A stretch of 64,000 nucleotides of DNA, from contig JACGWO010000001.1 of NCBI GenBank assembly GCA_034509735.1, positions 31,003,966 to 31,067,965 on the forward strand, in the 5' to 3' direction. The position numbers and the translations under genes were made by a program. The notes under the pieces are model-generated. The model ran no database searches. It had not been told where the DNA came from and was given only the letters and a program-made list of their open reading frames with translations. Of the stretch, positions 59,501 through 64,000 are shown one piece after another; within the stretch, counting starts at the first letter, position 1, and the number at the start of each line of letters is the position of its first letter. Source of the stretch: Sesamum alatum. Its lineage: Eukaryota > Streptophyta > Magnoliopsida > Lamiales > Pedaliaceae.

Positions 59501-59555
59501 CCCTCTTCAAAGGGTGTTCCCCCACATGACCTCCCCATTTCCGCTTTCCATCCAC
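56514..59555 (-). pseudogene. LINE ORF2: endonuclease, reverse transcriptase and zinc-binding domain fragments
   Basis: Read on the minus strand in order. Endonuclease start with an internal deletion (59,304-59,555, LLFLSEIK); endonuclease core (58,857-59,162, WLCIGDYNEILRHHGKRG, FTWFN, ARLDRA); frame shift; CSDHAVLRV (58,635-58,856), its final catalytic motif. The reverse transcriptase follows (MNYTHIVLIPKCDSPE, 57,942-58,199; TQSAFIPGRLITNNV, about 57,820; GDPVSPYLFIF, about 57,555; FVDDTLLFF, about 57,420). A zf-RVT domain with C..C..H..C residues lies at 56,559-56,891. These domains nick target DNA and copy the RNA in place. Each block is in a different frame, so no full protein is possible. 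Confidence 0.85.
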
Positions 59556-60547
59556 ACCTGTCGCTGTCCTACCACCCCGCCATCCCCTCCCACCACTTCG
59601 GCCGCAGACCCTACCATGAAGACCACTGGCACTGCCACCAAACCCTTCCCACTGTCCGCCTCACTACCCATATTTACTGATTTGGTCGCTGCGTTTTTCC
59701 CCAGAACCGGCCGCCCTTGGATTTACGAGAGCTCGGCCACCGCTCCCGCTGCCTCGCCTCCACTCAGCTTTACCATCGGCCCTGGTGAATAAATCCCCAA
59801 AAAGTCTATCTTACTAGTTTCGCCAATCTCCTCCGCTATCTCTGCCGGCGATGACATCAACCTCCCCACTTCCCTAGCGCACGACCCCTATCTCACCTGT
59901 CAATTGTTCCACTGTGGCGTCCACTGGCCGGTCCTCAGTTTGCACTTGGTCCCCGTTCCCCGGTGACGCAGATGCGGTTCCACACAAGCTGCCTTGCCCA
60001 GTCTGTGTTGGGTAGGGCTGATTGGGCTCAGATGGCCCAGTCCGTGGCAGAAATCCAGGTGGGGTTTACATAGTGGCAACCCTTCTTTCCCCATTGGGCT
60101 CCCATCCCTATTCCCAACTAGCCTCATCCCGAACGGCCCACCCATTCCTCCAGCTGTGTCCAACCCACTGGGCCCAATCAACCCATTTGCTCCCTTACCA
60201 CCTTGCACCTGACTGGGCCCTATAGAGAAGCCCAACCGACCAACCACTTGGGCCCCCTATTTTCCCACCCTCTCCTTATCCTTTTCCAGGCCCACCTCTA
60301 TCAGCCCATAATCCCTAACATCCAAGCCCACCCCCATACTCAGCCCCTCAGCCTAATGTTTACCCCCTCACCCCCCACTTCTCCCTCAACATCCCTCAAC
60401 TTCCGCCCACCACTCCCCTCCCCTCCTGGCTCCGCCCCCTCCTCCGCCACTCCTCACCCCCAGCGCCCCTATGTCGAAGATCGCCAGACCCCGCCTCCGA
60501 CCACCCTCTTGCCATCCCCTTAAAACCTCACCGCCCCAAAACCCGGG
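59556..60547 (-). pseudogene. LINE ORF1-ORF2 linker, low complexity
   Basis: Pyrimidine-rich on the plus strand. The minus strand encodes Gly/Arg-rich low-complexity sequence broken by stops, as in the C-terminal tail of plant LINE ORF1. Proline-rich plus-strand frames (59,514-60,523) are shadows. Confidence 0.5.
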
Positions 60548-60975
60548 TTATCGCCCCCTGCTGTCCCCTCCCCATCCTGGCGAACCGCCCACCACTCTCG
60601 CCTCCCTGAGCCAGGGCCCATACGGCAGCTGTTGATCGTCCCCCTCGGAGATGTCCCTGTCTAGTCTCCTCGGACAGTCTCGGTCAATGTGGCCTAACAT
60701 TCCGCATCCATAGAAAGAGGTCGGAAGTTTCTCATAAGTGAACGTAGTGGTAATCTCCTCCCCACTCGGGGACCGTAGCTTCATACATCGTTGCAGAGGT
60801 TTACGAATATCAAGAGCCACCCTGATGCGAAGTTGTGCCCCCACATATGCTGCGGGCCATTCTGCCCCACTGCCAAAAATGTGCCCAATCTATTGCTGAT
60901 AACACTTCCTATCTCTTTTGTCATCAATCTCAGAGGTAGCCCGTAGACGTGTACGTGGAAGGGACATTGAGTTAA
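60548..60975 (-). pseudogene. LINE ORF1: DUF4283-like and CCHC zinc-knuckle fragments
   Basis: The minus strand first reads CPFHVHVYGLPLRLMTKEIG (the DUF4283-type RNA-binding region, about 60,900-60,960). After a frame change it reads YGCGMLGHIDRDC (about 60,676-60,714), a zinc knuckle of C-x2-C-x4-H-x4-C type that has Y in place of its first C. ORF1 proteins bind the LINE RNA. The N-terminus is lost where the LTR begins at 60,976. Confidence 0.75.
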
Positions 60976-62218
60976 TGAAGGACAAGCGGATCCGCCCGGG
61001 AGCCCGAGCGGAAGTGAGAAAGCGTAATAGTACGTAAATTTAAACAATTTAAATAAACGTGATTCCAAGGGGTGTACCCTTGGGTGCTCCACCGGGCGTT
61101 CGATGCAGAATGTATTAATAAAGCGGCATATAATATATAGGGCATAGATAAAATGTAAATATACCAAAGCGTAATAAAACCGTTAACTTTGTTGATTTCA
61201 CGTATGCGTGGCTACTTGCGTTGTTCCTTCTCTGGAATGTTCACAAAATCCAAACGCATGGATTCTCCGAAGGTGATCCACACCACACCAGAAGTAAAAC
61301 ACACGTTCTCCTTGCTAGAAGAAAACGGGTTTGTGAAAGAATCAGTTTTAAGAAGATGAACACTATGAATTAGTGTTCTTCTTAAAACTTCTTTGTTCTT
61401 CCCTTTTGATCGAAGATCAAATGAAGAACAAAGGTAAAATTGGGAGAGAGTGGCCGAGAGTTTTAGGGAGAGAGGAGGCCGAATTTTGTCTTCTCTTTTT
61501 CTTGAAAAGATGAATTATGATTCTAATGCACAAGGTGTTGTATATACTCATATATATACATAATTAATGTGATTATTGGAATTTATCTAGGTTCATCCAA
61601 GGATGTCTATATACATCCCAATCAATCACCATTAATTCTTCAATCAAGCCTACCAACTTTTAAGGTATGATCAAATCATACCAAAAGAGAAGGGCGTCGG
61701 AGCTGATTTGTCTCTTACCAAAAGAGACAAGTCAACCGCCACCTTTCATGGAACATGGCTGAATATTGCTTCCTCCAAGGGAGCATTTTCAGCCATGCTC
61801 ATTATGGGAAGAAGTTCAACTTCTTCCTATTCCAAAATATGAATTAATTCTCCTCTCGGGTAAAAATTTAACGGACCGCGTTTTATCGTAATCCAATTAC
61901 GACAAACCTAAAATTTAATCCAATTTAATGTCCACTTAAATTATTCCCGTTGGCCTTTTAATCCAATCAAAAGATCCAACATCTCGACTTTTCAGATTTA
62001 ATCGATAAATCCAATTTACCGATTAAACGAGGGCCCGATACAATATCGGCCCGTCCATCTAATGGACTATCCCTTAAGTAATCCAATTACTTATTTATTA
62101 TTCTAGATTGAGTCCAAGTCAATCTCTCAACCTTCTTGGTGATTTGTGTGTGACCCTTTAGGTTCACCTTCAGCTAGATTTGGCCCGTGTCCAACAAGGG
62201 CCCGTGTTACCATGAGTC
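60976..62218 (-). mobile_element. Reverse-strand copia LTR inserted in the LINE
   Basis: Starts TGAAGGACAAG, the complement of a Copia-B-like LTR end, and runs through GGATCCGCCCGGG, a hairpin at 61,065-61,083, a leader, AATCCAATTAC repeats and the CTAGCTGAGGG-type core (complement, about 62,148-62,180). No PBS lies on its left, so it is the 3' LTR of a minus-strand element, or a solo LTR. It is interrupted at 62,219. Confidence 0.75.
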
Positions 62219-64000
62219 TGAAAGAAAATCCGGTGGATCGTCCCGGGAATTGCGCGAATGCGGAAGCGCGGTAAAAATAAACATATTAAAATAAAAGGCA
62301 TGCTTTTAATTTAAAGAACACGCTCAAGGGGTGTGCCCTTGAGGTTCCCGGGCGTTCGGTGTATCTCATGATCATAAAATAATTAAACAAATCATGGAGG
62401 CCATAGAGTTGAAAAATAAAGAGGGACGAAAATCTTAAACGAGACCTACCCGTTGTCGTTTTCGTCTTCAACTGCTACTCGCGTTGTTCCCCGTTTTGCA
62501 CCAAGACCTCGTTCTTGAGATCCTCCAAATTGTGACACACGATCCACCCACGTATCTTGCACGTCGTGCTAGCAACGAACAAGTATTATTTTTGGAGTGG
62601 ACGAATCAATAACTCGTTATCAATTAACGGTATTGGTTCGTCTAAGTTCTTGATGTTCCAAGAACAAAAAGAACTAAGAAAAATATTTTCTTGCTAGAGA
62701 AAGAGAGAGGGGGCGGACGAGAGGTAGGAGAGGGAGAGTGTGTGTTGTGTGTGTTTTTCAAGAATCATCATCCTTAAATGTTGGAAGCTAGGGGGTTTAT
62801 ATAGAGGAAGAGTTTAATCCTCTTTAAACTCAAACTCTAAGTAATCTAATTTGACTAGGATTTTGACCTAGTCAAAGTCCTAGTCAAACTAGTGTTTGAC
62901 CTAGTCAAACGAATCTTAGCCTTCCATCTCCCCTTTCCATCTCAACCGTTGATTTTAATTTAATGGAATATTTAAATCCTATTAAATATTCCAAAAGGCT
63001 AAAAGAATAAATATAATATAATAAATTAATATTATAATTTATTCTTAAGCCTATTAAATCAACCCTTTTAATAAATCCTATTTATTAATTTAATTCCTTT
63101 TATCAAATAGAAGGAATTAATTTCTCCAAGAAAATATAGGACCCGATTAAATCTAATTTAATCATTCCTTTACTCCAATATTTAATTCCAAATTAAATAC
63201 TAAGTGTGTGTGGATAGTGTGTGACTCTTTAGGTTCACCATTCAGCTAGACTTGGTCGGATTCCTAGAATCCGTCCGTTACCATGGGTGGCCATCTAGCA
63301 ACGGTCCATGGCACTAGAGACTAGGTGAAATATTCGGGGATGAACATTTAGGTTCTAACAGTACACTTGTCCTTCTTTCTTCGGTCTCATCACTTAGGGT
63401 CTAGGGCACGGAAAATGCAGGTACCCATTTTGGACCTAAGTGTCGGTCTGTCCTCACTAAACGCCGCAAGGGAAACTTTTTCCCTTCTGTTCAGTCACTG
63501 TGGCCACAGATTTCAGGGACAAGACACAGAGCACATATGAGACTCAACTGTCAACACCTTTTGACAAGAGACAGATCCTTTCTTGGAAACTACTGTCACT
63601 TTTGTACACCCGAGCTGCACTAGACATGGCTTATGACTACTCAAAGAGTATTTTGGCAATCTCTCACCATATCTAAGATACAGACCTGATGCACAGGTAA
63701 ACTCAGCAGTTTCCTCAAGTCAAAGGACTTGGCCTGTACCGTTGGAACCGGGAATACACGTCATACCTTGCTGACCATACTCAAGGTCCTCCGTAAGACG
63801 GTTCCCGCGAGTCACCTCAGTCAGCTGCTTCCTAGCATGCTGACCCACTAACACTGCTTAGACGACCTTCGTCACCCGTCGATGAAATACAACAGCAGAT
63901 GCTTAGTGCAAGTCTCAAAGGGAATCCCGGTACCCATTTTCGGGATTCCTTGACTTGGAGATTTCCGGACTGATTCGATAAGACTGATTTCATGGACCTA
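62219..64000 (-). mobile_element. Second reverse-strand copia LTR, running off the window
   Basis: Starts TGAAAGAAAATCCGG inside the previous LTR. It has a hairpin at 62,323-62,343, the complement of CCGAACGCCCGG beside it, a donor-like site near 62,447, the conserved core complement at 63,217-63,256 and a Copia-A-like 5' half. At least 1.78 kb long; its other end lies beyond the window. Confidence 0.72.

Larger units (their letters stand above)
51247..60975 (-). mobile_element. Decayed LINE (L1-type), split by an LTR element
   Basis: Minus-strand non-LTR retrotransposon. Its 3' poly(A) is the T run at 51,248-51,260. ORF2 fragments lie at 51,300-51,642 and 56,514-59,555 and ORF1 fragments at about 60,548-60,975. 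It is interrupted by the LTR element 51,643-56,513 and cut at its 5' side by an LTR end at 60,976. Numerous stops and frame shifts mean it is dead. Confidence 0.85.

Noticed and set aside
59514..60523. Proline-rich plus-strand proteins
   Set aside because: Complement of the low-complexity LINE ORF1/ORF2 linker.

Overview
This is an AT-rich nuclear window from a flowering plant, probably a eudicot; I cannot name the species. The evidence is one multi-exon GT-AG gene with plant codon use surrounded by plant transposons: Ty1/copia, Ty3/gypsy and LINE retroelements, CACTA and Mutator-like non-autonomous elements, and a Helitron.

Layout. 1-12.65 kb is a locally duplicated array. A non-autonomous element with inverted-repeat arms and a G-rich core occurs four times (674-2078, 3184-4551, 8314-9445, 9567-10923) with shared flanks, so the copies arose by segmental duplication rather than by four separate insertions. 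Reverse-strand copia LTR fragments are carried along, and one duplicate holds a 1,547-bp Helitron (5434-6980) whose empty site survives in the sister copy near 11.8 kb. 12.65-14.04 kb is flank and putative promoter. 14,044-22,883 is the only cellular gene I can support: a five-exon wax ester synthase/diacylglycerol O-acyltransferase (WSD-type). Its splice sites are intact, but one surplus base in exon 2 breaks the frame. Its introns hold a Mutator-like MITE, a CACTA MITE, a palindromic MITE and a 1.3-kb element with arms of about 490 bp.

24,165-49,860 is a nested stack. Copia-A (TSD CTACT) carries in its 5' LTR both a CACTA MITE (TSD TTA) and Copia-B (26,089-41,326, TSD CACAC). Copia-B carries a pol-less Tat-like gypsy derivative (29,123-34,935, TSD ATGTG), whose 5' LTR carries a Mutator-like MITE (29,241-29,670, TSD TAAATTAAA). 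Both copia polyproteins are broken and internally deleted.

51,247-60,975 is a decayed minus-strand LINE, with a minus-strand non-autonomous LTR element (51,643-56,513) inserted in it. 60,976-64,000 is two nested reverse-strand copia LTRs that run off the window.

The most interesting new signals are in the copia LTRs. A stem-loop with compensating stem changes and a conserved CAC loop ending lies beside a CGAACGCCCGG-type motif in LTRs of several diverged groups. A conserved core around CTAGCTGAGGG is shared by seven LTR copies. A splice-donor-like site in the LTR and an acceptor-like AG just before the gag start suggest a spliced leader. No CRISPR, rRNA or functional tRNA gene was seen.
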